Assembly: GCA_028583405.1 (NCBI GenBank)
Contig: CM053263.1
Coordinates: forward strand, 4,068,715 to 4,132,714
DNA from: Pogonophryne albipinna
Taxonomy: Eukaryota; Chordata; Actinopteri; Perciformes; Artedidraconidae
Length of the DNA stretch: 64,000 nt
Direction of reading: 5' to 3'
In this document: positions 51,074 to 64,000 of the stretch, piece by piece
How the letters are laid out: every line of letters starts with the position of its first letter
Position numbering within the stretch: position 1 is the first letter of the stretch
Program-made: the position numbers and the translations under genes
Notes under the pieces: generated by a model
Database searches by the model: none
Seen by the model: only the letters and a program-made list of their open reading frames with translations
What the model was told of the DNA's origin: nothing

Positions 51074-52980
51074 CGTCCGTCCAAGGTCAGTCTCTGAATC
51101 CAGTGCCACCGTTTGCTTGCTCTTCAACAGAATTTCAGTAAAAAGATCCAACAGCTGAAGGTTACATCTATGTCAAAACAGTTTGTATTCATATGAACTT
51201 CTTAGTTTGGCTCAAAAGAAGCAGGTACAATTTGGAAAATGCCCACTTTGATTCTAAATATCCTTATCTGAATTCTAGTGTTTGCTCTATTTACTTTCAA
51301 GAACAGATATGGAGCTTAAGAGGTGTTCCCACGCAGAGCAAAACGGAAAAAAGACCAGTCAGGCTCCTCCGTCTGCCCGTGCTCAGGATGCACCTGCCTA
51401 CAAAAAGACACCAGCCACCTCTAGGCGTGTCAGTAGAGGGTGTCACCTAGGAGATTCTCCCACTGAGAGGGTGTCACCGTGGAAATGATGCCAGCAGCAG
51501 AGCGTTGTTGTGGAGAGGCTGATGTCTTCGAAATCTTGAAGGAGTTTTCCTTTCATGAAGGCAGAGGGTATAATGGAAAGGGTATATGCGCCCTGCACAG
51601 TGTGTACACGCAGGATAAAGCCACCATTGCCCTGAGCGCTTCTCTACAAGTAGAGTGCTACTGAGTGCTCCATGAAGCTCTATGTCTTGCTCCCTCTCTA
51701 TGGGTTAATCCTGCTTTCTATCGGTGGCACCACGTCACTTTCACAAAGAGGATTTCAGAATTAAAATGAACAGGAGCGGAGATGAGCTCTGCGAAGAGAG
51801 CAGCACATTTTCACAGCAAGACCATTACTGTGGTGGGTTATTTGTATCCATCTGAGTGGGCTCCATTAAACCACATACATGCAGCAAACCTAGCATTTCT
51901 GCAATTATTTGGGAAGAGTTTTTTGGGTACAACTCTTAAATTATACACTTTGTGCAGACCTCACAGAAAACGGGGGTGTCCAATCCATTGCTGAGTGAAA
52001 CTGAGGCTTTACAATGAGCCTATGTAAAAACCACCAGAGAGGCCAAGGTTAGCCCCACATGCTAATACAATGTACCTTGACGCTGCTAAGTGAAGCTTGC
52101 ACCGTGTCAGTGTTACATAATCAAAAGAGTACAGACATGTGTTTTCTTTCAGTACCACCCTGTTGCACCCATGTCAATGGTTTCTTTCTAACATCAGTAA
52201 TGAATGTTAACGTCTGCCTTTGTGGGATGTACAAATAGTAGGGAATATATATAATAAATGCATTGACTTATTCAAAATTCATGTTTCTTTTGTGCAACTT
52301 GTCCACAGTTTAGCTAATGGAAAGGATTCCCCTCCACATTCACAGAGGTGTCTGTAACCCTGCTTAAAGGGATCACCTCCAGGTGACAGACTGTTTGTGA
52401 CAGTTGGTAGGACGTTAAGATGGAAAATCCTCTTAGGCCAGCCCTCTGAGGTTCCCCACTTCCCCCACTTAGAACTATATTGAACACATGCTAACGGAAA
52501 CCCCTCACCAACACAATGCAGATAACAGATCAGGATTTACTAACATGGAGACACTCTAAAGTAGCCTATATAGCACAGACGGATAGACAAACTCCGAGGG
52601 TGGACAATTGCTGCTGTTGTACCTTCAAATCACGTTATCAATGGCATTAAACGCTTAATGTCTCATGAACTCAAAGGGATGGGAGCACACTAATTTCTTA
52701 TATGCATGTCGTCAGGTGGTGCACGGTTCTTCCACTCATTCAATTCAATGTATCATAATAAATGTCATGTGCAGTGTGGATAGTCATTGGCTGCGACAAA
52801 TCAGAGTCATGCGATTGAACACATGGGTAACCGCATTGCCAACAAATGACCACTGCAGAAACCTCAGGTCAGATGATCTAAAACTACATGTAGACTTGAA
52901 ATCAATTTCATGTCAAACTCTAATAAAGCAGAGGCGTCTTTGAGTAATGAGCTAGAACTACAGCAAAGTGACTAAAACCC
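51074..52980 (-). promoter_or_regulatory. impdh1: Upstream region of impdh1 exon A
   Basis: The stretch before exon A should hold the promoter of the retinal-type transcript. A TAATCC core (51706-51711), the binding core of OTX/CRX factors, lies about 630 bp upstream of the ATG. A single hexamer is weak evidence. A GC-richer patch at 51320-51500 is unexplained. No other gene is recognised. Confidence 0.25.
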
Positions 52981-53004
52981 CTTTCTATTATGTAATGAAT
53001 TATC

Positions 53005-53300
53005 AAATCAAATCAAATCAAGTTTTTTTTATATAGCACATTTATAAACGATTTTTGGTCGAGCCGAAGTGCTGTACATATAATAAAAATAGCCTACAGT
53101 AGAGACACTTTACAGCAAATACAACAGCACAGATTGTTCAGAATATCAGTATGAGAAAAACGACACCCTCTGTCCTTAGACCCTCACATCGTACAAGGAA
53201 AAACTTCCAGAGAAAACCCACAGTTTAAAGGGAAAAAATGGGAGAAACCTCAGGGAGAGCAACAGAGGAGGGATCCCTCTCCCAGGACGGACAGACGTGC
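53005..53300 (+). repeat. Fish interspersed repeat (retroelement-like)
   Basis: Opens with short AAATC repeats, then TTTTTATATAGCACATTTAT and GAAGTGCTGTACAT, and later GGGATCCCTCTCCCAGGACG. This combination recurs in fish retroelement copies. Boundaries are approximate. Confidence 0.5.
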
Positions 53301-53865
53301 AATAGATGCCATGTGTAAATCGAAGAGATAATACATTTTACAGCATATAGACCGAATGTTAGGAAATGCATGTGTCTGTAATAAGAAGATGAATCCACGA
53401 GGATGTCAGCTTAAATACAGGTATAATGTCCTGAAAGCTTGTTCTAGGCGATGTAGAGAGTAAGAGAAGTAGCTATGAAGAGCTGTGCAGGAGACAGAAT
53501 AACAGTATTTAAGTCAAACTTGATCTAACACATCAAGATTAGTTCACTCGTCATGTAAAGCCTGAAGAGATCAGTTATAATGTAATCTGTGGCTTTGGTG
53601 AGAGCTAGTAAAGTCAGAGAAAGTCTAAAGGGCAGCCTGAGCTACAAACCCCCCCCCCCCCCCGGGCAAAAATGTGAAGTTGGTCCATCGCCACCTATCT
53701 CGGTGAACGTATGGGCTTCCCTGTATTCACCATTAGGGAGAGAGAGAGAGAGAGCACCGGTACCGGAGATCGTTGATGTTAGCTTCTGGTGCTAGCGAGC
53801 TACGCTAACGGATATAAGGAGTTTTTTCAACAACAAAGTGGAGGAGAGTGTTATCAGTGTTATCT

Positions 53866-54486
53866 CAGTGGGTCTCAAACGTTTTGGTCACCATTAATGT
53901 AAACAATTATTTCCGAGGCACACGTTTATATGATCATTATAGTTGTAAAAAAATAAGAGAATAAATTAAAAACAGGTATGAAATACTATATGATATTTCA
54001 AAATGAATAAAGTTTAAAAGGGGAGTGATTTGTAAAATATCCATAAAGAAATAGTAAATCTGTTTACAGTTCTGTGTTGAGATATGTATCCATAGATCTC
54101 TTCATTTTGCTCTCAAAGTGCACCAGATTGATGCTTTTAACTTCAATATTTAAAAATCTTCCCGGGGGAGCTTGCCCACACCACCTATAAAAAATAGCAC
54201 TTTACCCCTGCTTACACCTATATGCCGTGAGCTGATTATCGAGCTTTCATGGTAACAGTCGCGGGTACATCGTGTGTATGCGTGGGGAGTGTTGCAGTAG
54301 AAAATTCAACCGTAGTGACCGGTACATTAATGGGAAACCCTAAATGTTTGAGCACCCTCTATGAAACGTCAAGCTACCCCACAGCACCCCCAAAAGAAAT
54401 CTCTGGCGCCGCCACTGAGCCTGACTATTTGTGTTGGGGGGGGCCCGACTTTTTTTTTTCTAATAGAAAAAGTTTGAGAACCACTG
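53866..54486 (+). mobile_element. hAT-like MITE, about 620 bp
   Basis: Ends CAGTGGGTCTCAAAC and GTTTGAGAACCACTG are near-perfect inverted repeats. I could not find matching 8-bp duplications on the two sides, so one boundary may be altered. It contains CTCTGGCGCCGCCACTG near 54402-54418, the terminus of another fish repeat, suggesting nesting. Confidence 0.5.
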
Positions 54487-54528
54487 GCTTAGTCCATTGT
54501 AAATAATAATTGTAATGTTTTGCTGACA

Positions 54529-54920
54529 TTAAAGGTGGGGTAGGTAAGTTTGAGAAACCGGCTCGAGATACACTTTTTGTTATATTCCATGGAATGCTCT
54601 TAACATCCCAATAGCAATGAATATCTTAAGTGCTTTGACAAAAAATCCATTAAAAAATATCATCTCTGGAAGCCGTAGTGCTGTAAAAAGCACGACCAAT
54701 CATCTGAGCCGGCCCGGCTAAAATAACTGGATGGCCTACCTGCCTGTCAGCCTTCCATCTGTACACAAACTTATCTTGTGCCCTCATTGGTCATGTGCGC
54801 GTTCGTGTGTGTTGGAGGAGGGTCTCTGTAAGGAAGTGGGCAGATTTTTTTCCGGCTGTGTATTTTCAAATTCCAGCGCACTCGAGCTGGTTTCTCCAAA
54901 ATGACCTACCCCACCTTTAA
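54529..54920 (+). mobile_element. TTAA-flanked MITE, copy 1 (392 bp)
   Basis: TTAA at both ends and inverted termini AGGTGGGGTAGGT. Subterminal GAAACCGGCTCGAG (left) and CTCGAGCTGGTTTC (right) extend the inverted repeat. It is non-coding. A second copy lies at 60484-60873 in the opposite orientation. Confidence 0.75.
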
Positions 54921-55052
54921 GTTCTGTCAATATCTTCACAGAAAATTCAGAGGTTTTTCATTTCACTCCTCTTTTAGCTGACATTTAATAAATGCAGGTA
55001 CATTTTTAGCAGCTATTCATACTAAACCAGTTGTCCCTCCCCCTGGTGCCAG

Positions 55053-55209
55053 GACCAACAGATCCATCTTTAGGCTCCGCAGCCCTGTCCCCCCATAAGG
55101 CTTTGCAGTCTTGCCATGCTGTCCATTGAAAGCCAGTTGGCTAGAAAGATGGACTTCAAGGACTTGATCAGTGACTTTGCCTGTAAGAAGGCTCGGCGCT
55201 GGGCTCTTG
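55053..55209 (+). CDS. Orphan candidate start-codon exon, gene unidentified
   Basis: An acceptor with a strong pyrimidine tract (TTGTCCCTCCCCCTGGTGCCAG) ends at 55052. All three frames are stopped before ATG 55116, then 31 codons are open (MLSIESQLARKMDFKDLISD, then FACKKARRWAL) up to G/GTGAGT at 55209. The layout is that of a second exon with 5' UTR and start codon. I do not recognise the protein and found no continuing exon to 64000; a 5-kb transposon lies just downstream, in what would be its intron. It may also be chance. Confidence 0.35.
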
Positions 55210-55493
55210 GTGAGTAAGGCTGAGCCAGGGCTCGTAATAACTGTTAAAGGGCAAGGCTATGGTAACGATATTGGATCACTACACAGAAGATGCATGATGA
55301 GAAAAAGACTGAGAACAGGTAATAGGCTCTGATTTAGCGCCACCATCAGGCCTTTTCATTTCCGTTTTGTTATCCGTTTACACTTTAATACCCGCTTATT
55401 TTGTAGTTGGTATGTATATTTAATTAAAACATCTGCTGCTTATGTTATTTTTTTTGTTATAGCATTTTTTAACCCTTCGGTATCATTCGATTG

Positions 55494-57345
<1,852 letters not shown>

Positions 57346-57780
57346 AAATAGTTTGCCAAACAGTTCATTTATCAGATGGGGGCAGAGAAGAAGGAACAAT
57401 TCTGCCCCGAATCCCACGTTGATACAGAGGAATCGATGAGGTCCTTTGCTGAGGAGGTTGAGGAGCTGCTGAGGAACTGCTGAGAAACAACAAGATGGTG
57501 ATGAGGTTGAGATGTATGAAGGACTACAAAACCTTTTGGATGAAAAAAGCCTGATGTTCACTAAAGTGCTTAGTGATCCCCTCCTCAATCACACCACAAA
57601 GGGGATGATAGCACCAGAGATTGCCCCAGGAGTAACAAGAATATTCGTTGCGCCGCCACATGAAGCCATGCTTCGAGAAATGATCAGATGCTTGTGGTGG
57701 AGTCTGATCGTTCTTCGTCTGACCCTTCCCCTGAAAGTGGAGAGGACACAGAGGATCCCATCCCGTAGCTGCGCTACATT

Positions 57781-58490
57781 CCTCTGCACTATCCTATCCA
57801 ATGTTTGCTCAAACATCTGTGGCATCAACATCCCTCCACTTTTCCACCGAACGTCCCCCATGCAGGTGTGTCATGTCGACAATACTGCTGATGATCTCAG
57901 GGCAGGGGTAAAGAATAAATCAAAGAAGGATTCCACGTCATGAATTCTTATTTATGCCACTCGTAATGGCATAACGCGTGGGCCCTGAAATCAAACCTCT
58001 GGCAGCAGGAATGTAGCGCGGCGTTTCCTCGTGAGAGGGAAACCAGATTTGAAAATGTTTTGATGTCCACCCACTGCCATGACGGACACGATCCTCCGGA
58101 TAGGATAGTGGAGAGGAATGTAGCACAGCTACATTCCTCTTCACTATCCTATCCAATGTTTGCTCAAATATCTGTGGCATCAACATCCCTCCAGTTTGCC
58201 ACCGAACGTCCCCCATGCAGGTGTGTCATGTCGACAATACTGCTGTTGATCTCATTGGTAAAGAATAAATCAAAGAAGGATTCCACGTCATGAATTCTTA
58301 TTTATGCCACTCGTAATGGCATAACGCGTGGGCCAAAACGTAAACCAAACCTCTGGCAGCAGGAATGTAGCGCAACGTTTCCTCGTGAGAGGGAAACCAG
58401 ATTTGAAAATGTTTTGATGTCCACCCACTGCCACGATGGACACGATCCTCCGGATAGGATAGTGCAGAGGAATGTAGCGCAGCTACGGGA
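57781..58490 (+). repeat. Tandem 355-bp duplication at the palindrome core
   Basis: CACTATCCTATCCAATGTTT starts at about 57787 and again 355 bp later. GAATTCTTATTTATGCCACT recurs at about 57942 and 58291. The two units are about 95% alike by eye. A 27-bp hairpin with a 3-nt loop (58098-58124 / 58128-58154, one mismatch) marks the boundary between them. Confidence 0.8.
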
Positions 58491-58585
58491 TGGGATCCTC
58501 TGTGTCCTCTCCACTTTCAGGGGAAGGGTCGGACGAAGAAGGATCAGACTCCACTACAAACTCCACATCAGATTCTCCTTCTCAT
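58487..58585 (-). pseudogene. Acidic ORF remnant, possibly piggyBac transposase N-terminal region
   Basis: The minus strand reads EGESDVEFVVESDPSSSDPS, then PESGEDTEDPIP and a stop. The left arm has a mirror copy on the plus strand, ending at a TAG at 57766-57768. PiggyBac transposases commonly begin with an acidic stretch of this kind, but no DDE domain follows in either arm. Confidence 0.35.
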
Positions 58586-58589
58586 GTTT

Positions 58590-60283
58590 GGCAAAAAAGT
58601 GTTTTATCTTTGTGCTGACTCCTTTCAAGCACAGTTCAGATCCACACCAGATTCTCCTTCTCAGGGTGTTTCTGTTTCAGAGGATGAGTCCTGCAGCTGA
58701 AGTTACGGGCTGCATGAGACCTCTTGTCCCACAGAGAAGCTCCTCTTCATCTTACTGCTTGTTGCGTATCACAGGAAGGAAATGACCAGCCAGCCAAACT
58801 ACACATATTTGAAGCTTTGGCTTTGCAGCCAGGTGTTTTTATTTACTTCAAGGAGTGTATGTATCGCTGTGTATGTCTGCTTGACATTATCAAAGGACTT
58901 TGAAGTTCAAACAATTCAAAACATCGAGGTCAAGCTGGGTCAAGATCATACATCTGTTTACCTCAAAGACACATGAAACAGCACAAATGAAAAACAAAAC
59001 GCCATAAGAGCACACTTACTCCTGTCTCATTCTCACACACAATCAATCACACATACAAGGTATAAGGAGGTTTAATATGTAAGAGTGTGTATGAGTATGG
59101 GAATGAGGGAGTGAGAGAAAAAGAGAGAGAGAAAGAAAGAAAGATATGAGGTGAAAACTGCGACTTGCTGTAAACCAAATCTACTGTATATTGTTGTCTC
59201 TGTGCACACACACTGTACATCCAGACACACACACACACACACACACACATTTCTCAGCTGATACCACTCTTCCACATCCATACCAACACACCTACATCAT
59301 ATTAGTTGCATACATGTATTCCAATGGCTGGCAGGGCCCCATTATACAACAGGCAAAGAAACCAAGAAATGACAAGCATGTAATTCAATGGTAAAATGTC
59401 ACATCTGGTTTTTACAGTAAAAAGGACAAATTTAACTATTTTCCTCCAATATAAAACCCTGACATTACAAAATGCATGATTTTATACCGGTATGGCGGAG
59501 AGATCAAAAGATGTGGTTATATTGGGAGTCGATGGGACATTTTTGTCCGCGAGTGGCTAATGTGTGAGTTTTTTGTTTAATCTGATTCTGTGCAAAAACT
59601 AATAATCAACCAAAATCAATGTTGTTGCTAATCTTTGACATATCCAAGACTGTTTTAAAAAAAATAAAAGCTGACCCCCCCCAACATTTATCATATGGAA
59701 AATTACTGCCTTTTTGTGCATGTTTTTCATAGAAAACGCAAATTCATGTTTTCAAACTGGCAGTTAAAGGGTTAAAATCCTGAACATAATTTAACATTTG
59801 GTATTTTTGATCAGGAATGAAGTTGATTGAAAGAATTAACCCCATAAAGTTTTAAAAAATATTAATCTGTTTTTGGAAGTGGACATTTTTGTCCCGAATG
59901 ACTAATTTGTAACTTTTTTGTTCAATCTGATTTTGTGCAAAAACTAATAATGCAAAAAAATCCATTTTGTTGCTAATCTTTGACATATCCAAGACTGTTA
60001 TAAAAAAAAAAAGAGCCAGTCCCCAGATATGTATTTTTTGGAAAATAACACATTTTCTCTGTTTTCATCATGGAAAAAAACAGCGGTTTCATGTATTCAA
60101 AATGGCATTTAAAGGGTTAAAATCCTGAAAATGATTACATTTTTGTTATTTTCTATTAGGGTGGAAGTTGCTTTAAAGATTGAACCCAAAAAGGTTGTGA
60201 AAAAAACCTTTTAATATAATGTTTTTATCAAAGCATTTTGCAGTGGACATTTTTGTTTCAAATGACTAATTTGCGTAGTCGAT
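58590..60283 (-). repeat. Right arm of the giant inverted repeat
   Basis: Reverse-complement partner of the left arm. Examples are the block around 58690-58750 against 57180-57245 and the block 59250-59400 against 56390-56530. The arms differ mainly by substitutions, small indels and the TG/CA tract length. Confidence 0.8.
59225..59249 (+). repeat. (AC)n microsatellite in the right arm, 25 bp
   Basis: The palindromic partner of the tract at 56537-56699, with identical flanks in reverse complement but about one sixth of the length. Confidence 0.97.
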
Positions 60284-60483
60284 TTGTTACACAGTGAATT
60301 AAAGACCGATTTCAAAAATTGAAATTGGAATTCCAAAATAGATCGAGAAAATAGCCTTGTTACAAAAAATCAGGCCATTTGCACCCACACAACCAAAGTT
60401 ATTGCAAAATGAAAAGTGAAAAATGACCCATATGGAGAAAAACGTCCACAGTGATACCGGAGGGTTAAATGATAATATTGGTG

Positions 60484-60873
60484 TTAAAGGTGGGGTAGGT
60501 AATTTTGGAGAAACCAGCTCGAGTGCGCTAGAATTTGAAAATACACAGCCGGGAAAAATCTGCCACTTCCTTTCAGAGCCCTTCCTCCAACACGCACGAA
60601 CGCGCACATGACCAATGAGGGCACAAGATAAGTTTGTGTACAGATGGAAGGCTGACAGGCAGGTAGGCCATCCAGTTATTTTAGCCGGGCCGGCTCAGAT
60701 GATTGGTCGTGCTTTTTACAGTACTACGGCTTCCACAGATGAAATTTTTTTATGGATTTTTTGTCAAAGCACTTAAGATATTCATTGCTATCGGGATGTT
60801 AAGAGCATTCCATGGAATATAACAAAAAGTGTATCTCAAGCCGGTTTCTCAAACTTACCTACCCCACCTTTAA
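60484..60873 (-). mobile_element. TTAA-flanked MITE, copy 2 (390 bp), inverted
   Basis: Reverse complement of 54529-54920 over its whole length, with TTAA at both ends. It begins only 15 bp after the right end of the palindromic element. Confidence 0.75.
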
Positions 60874-63800
60874 GGTTCACTTTATTTTAATTTAAGAGGT
60901 CATGTATATTTAAGTTATATTTATTTTGATTTATGAATGTTCCATTCAAAAATGTCATTAAAAAGGCATGTACACCATAAAAGATGACTATTAAGGTCTA
61001 TTGTCAGGAATGTTAGTCTTATATCAAATAGTGAATTCTGCAGCAGAATGTTGCAGTAGAATTTGCAGTCTGCACACCGCTCAGTGTCAGTTTTTTTTTG
61101 TGCCATTTCCACATCTTTAGAAAATATGAAAAAATTGAAGTGAAATCAAACTCTTCTCTGGAGAACAAACTTCGATTTCTCTGTCTTGTGAGTTTGCAGT
61201 CTTGCAGTTTTGCTCCTCCACCTGTAACATCACTGCCCCTCCACCTGCCATACAGTAGGTTACTAACAAGATTACTTATATAATACAGTGATAGAATACA
61301 TGTTTAGTATGCTTACTTATATAAAACAGTAGTATTAAACTTACCTTGTGTTTTCACTCTCACTTAAGTCCCTCTCCCTTTGCCATCAATCCAAAATCAG
61401 CTGAGCTGCAACATTATTCAGACAGGTAATAATCAACATAATCACAAGGACACAATATGGTTCTGCTAAAAACACTCACTCTTACACGCACCAAAGTTAT
61501 ATTTATCTAATATTTAACTCCCTCCACCCCCGCATACAATCCCGTTTAGAAGCCCCTCTTCTCAACAACGTTGGACGAAATGACATTAAGAGAACGGAAT
61601 TTACAATTAAAAGGCTGTTCAACGTGTGTTGCTAACTTGATTCGGTATAGCTTAATCTGTTATCTGTAAACGTTCCCTAAATCTACTAATTTAGGGATAA
61701 TCCACTGACATCCTTTAATACACATGTTCATTTGAATCAGATGTACTGATAATATCCGCAATATAAATCTTTAAACTTCTTCTTACCTTTAAAAGTCCGT
61801 CACGAACGGTCTATTATGCTGCAACTCTACAGCTCTGCTAGCCTTGGCGCTAACTTCCGGGGAACGATTGAGAGGCTCCACGATCCGCCATTGCTGTAAA
61901 AAAGTGGTCCATTGGAGTGAACGGAGATGTCGTAACTCTTCTATTATATGGCTCTGGCGTGGCCTATGCCTGGTGGTGGGGCCCAATGTGATATCTTTTC
62001 ATGGGGCCCAAAATCCCTGGCGGCGCCCCTGGGTACAAAGCACACAAAAGACCGTGCATGGCAGCCTTATTTACAGAGAGAGAACATCAAGTACTCCAGC
62101 ATGTGAGAGAGTTTGATTAAATACAATATATGTAAGGTAGAAATATGTAAACTAGCGAAAATAAAGTCTTAAAAATGTATTTGGGCTGTTCCAAAACACA
62201 GCTTGTCGCAGTTTCAATGTTTTACACAATCCTCTCCTCCACAACTTCTTGTCTGGTGTCTGGTTTGCAGCCAATTACCAGCCTTCTTAATTTGATTATT
62301 GAGTCTGTTGGTGTCACCAGCTCCAATGCTGCTACCCTAGCAGATTGCAAGGACTACTTCCTCTACTGGTAGAAGATTTCTAACATCTTGCTGCACAAGT
62401 TAATGGATCTCAAGAAAATAGGCTGTTCATACTCTTTCCTTCGTGATGGCTGTTCTATTTAAGTGTCCCATAACCCACAAACTGACAGCTAACACGATTT
62501 TTGTCACCAAATGTAAAAAATTGTTGGAATTAATGAAGTGAATAACGGCTGAGTTCCATTTAGCTGCTGCAGTTTCAGGGTCCTTGCATTGTCCATGTTA
62601 GCTCACTGGCACACTCTCATGGCTTACTGGATCAACACATGTGCTCTGGCTATTCTACCTGAAACCTGTGATCTGAGATCTTAACTGTCATACACTGACA
62701 TCTAGTGGATGCAATGTCTTATTGCCCAAAACACGGTTATCATTTCCTGAGTAAGGGATTTCTTTAGGTGCAGATGTAGTCTTGTTCTGCACAGATTTAC
62801 TGTATACTGATGTATTTGTCAACTTGCTGAACATTAACCCAGATCTATTTATTATCCTTGGACAGCAACTTTGAAATACTATAAGTGACTACCACATAAT
62901 TTTATTGCATTTTTTGTTAACTATTTAATTTAAATCACCACAAAGTGCTAAATTCTTCAATTTTAATGATCAACTCAAAACAATTGGATGGACTCTGTGT
63001 CAAATTGTGTCAAAACAGTGATTCATAGTCTAGTGATTTGTATCCTTTCAATTGTTTGCCTATTTGAAACACTGCCAACTTTTGTCTAGTGTTATTATCT
63101 TATTTATTCTAATGGATACCCTTGTTTCTCATTCAGAGTGAGCTCTTTAAAAGCAAGGCAGTGAAGTGAGATACAAAAGGAGTTAATGTTTGTGTGGGAA
63201 TAGTCTGAACTTTTGGCTGCCTGTCAATTTCTGGCTGTGAAAACTAAGTAGGTCCAGACGCTAAAAGCTCCTTACACAACTCCAATTCTTTTTTAAACAG
63301 GAAATCACAAGACATGATTTTCTGGAAATGATCCAAAATGGAGAAAAAGGATCAAGCGACGCGCAGAGGAAATACATTGGGAGTCATTTCCAACTTAACA
63401 GGCATGTTTCAGTCAAATATTGCAGAATTCTCAGCTATTTTGACTCATATTTCTAGGAATGTTGCATTGAAAGTTTGGAATGTGCCACGGGTACAAGAAA
63501 GTGTAAGCCATGACGAAGCATGGTAGTAGTCATACGGTCTTATATCAAAGGTATAGTGTTGATGTATGAGTTAGTTCTAAATCTGTGCTATTATCCTTCC
63601 AGTGATCTCTTGGCTATTGGTTGCAACCTTAGCTGGAGGCTCCTCAGAAACTGTGCTGAGCCTCAGGGGAAGTGAAATCATGACGGATAGAACAGCACTG
63701 CCATTTTGCTCTGCTCATTGGGGATTTTTCTGGAAACTCCGCTCTGGCATGTTTACAAACTGGAAATCCTTAGACTTTATTTTCCCTTTAAAAGGTATTG

Positions 63801-64000
63801 TCCTGACAGGTTAACACAGAGTGGATCCTGGTGAAGGAACAGGTCTGAGCGAACTCACCCAGGTATGTGCGTGACCAAAATGAAACATAAAGAAACCTCA
63901 TGCTCAATCACCATTCAGCTGTGAGTCACTGAGAAAATACAGTTAGTGCGTCAAACATATTGCTCAAACTTAATTTGTCCAGAAATATTAACCTTACTGT
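60874..64000. other. Intergenic, no gene recognised
   Basis: AT-rich. No exon with both splice sites and family similarity. At about 61800-62031 there is a fish repeat: on the minus strand it starts CAGGGGCGCCGCCAGGG and continues TTTTGGGCCCCATG. The 63600-63800 stretch is somewhat more GC-balanced and open in one frame, but I see no product. Confidence 0.5.
61800..62031 (-). repeat. Fish interspersed repeat with CAGGGGCGCCGCCAGGG terminus
   Basis: The terminus at 62031 is a common hAT-like end in fish. The other end and the target duplication were not found, so the copy may be truncated. Confidence 0.4.

Noticed and set aside
51288..51488. A plus-strand 59-codon ORF beginning MELKRCSHAEQNGKK
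   Set aside because: Basic, low-information sequence with no recognisable family. More likely part of the region upstream of impdh1 exon A.
57512..57943. A 143-codon plus-strand ORF in the palindrome core
   Set aside because: It crosses the tandem repeat and several unrelated segments, has no family likeness, and is disrupted in the mirror copy.
63602..63814. A 70-codon plus-strand ORF near the window end, after a possible acceptor
   Set aside because: No recognised product and no donor in frame that I could support.

Overview
The window is eukaryotic nuclear DNA from a ray-finned fish, most likely a teleost. The signs are vertebrate genes split by GT-AG introns, the neighbouring pair prrt4 and impdh1 (also neighbours on human 7q32), long CA/TG microsatellites, and fish-type DNA transposons with TTAA or 8-bp target-site duplications. 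I cannot name the species. All exon models below come from reading splice sites and codon phases by eye; no alignment was run.

Layout: (1) 0.7-4.3 kb, minus strand: a three-exon TMEM53-like (DUF829) gene of 347 codons. (2) 4.3-17.7 kb: intergenic DNA rich in simple repeats. (3) 17.7-34.2 kb, plus strand: prrt4, with three coding exons, a signal peptide, a long Thr/Ser/Pro-rich ectodomain, a multi-pass membrane block and a Ser-rich tail. (4) 34.3-51.1 kb, minus strand: a complete impdh1 gene. The 14 shared coding exons give exactly 514 codons for the ordinary isoform. An upstream exon A supplies the N-terminal extension known from retinal IMPDH1. prrt4 and impdh1 converge, and their candidate poly(A) signals lie about 100 bp apart. 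(5) 51-64 kb: intergenic and repeat-rich. It holds one orphan candidate first coding exon at 55.05-55.21 kb and a 5-kb TTAA-bounded piggyBac-like element at 55469-60468 that is almost entirely a giant inverted repeat.

The most interesting observations are two. First, a second, diverged copy of impdh1 exon 2 (45333-45410) keeps both splice phases and would replace the Tyr12 segment used in IMPDH filament assembly. Second, the palindromic piggyBac-like element carries the same microsatellite in both arms, but it is 163 bp long in one arm and 25 bp in the other. Nested hAT-like elements (23414-25135 containing 24045-24998) and several TTAA-flanked MITEs account for much of the remaining non-coding DNA.
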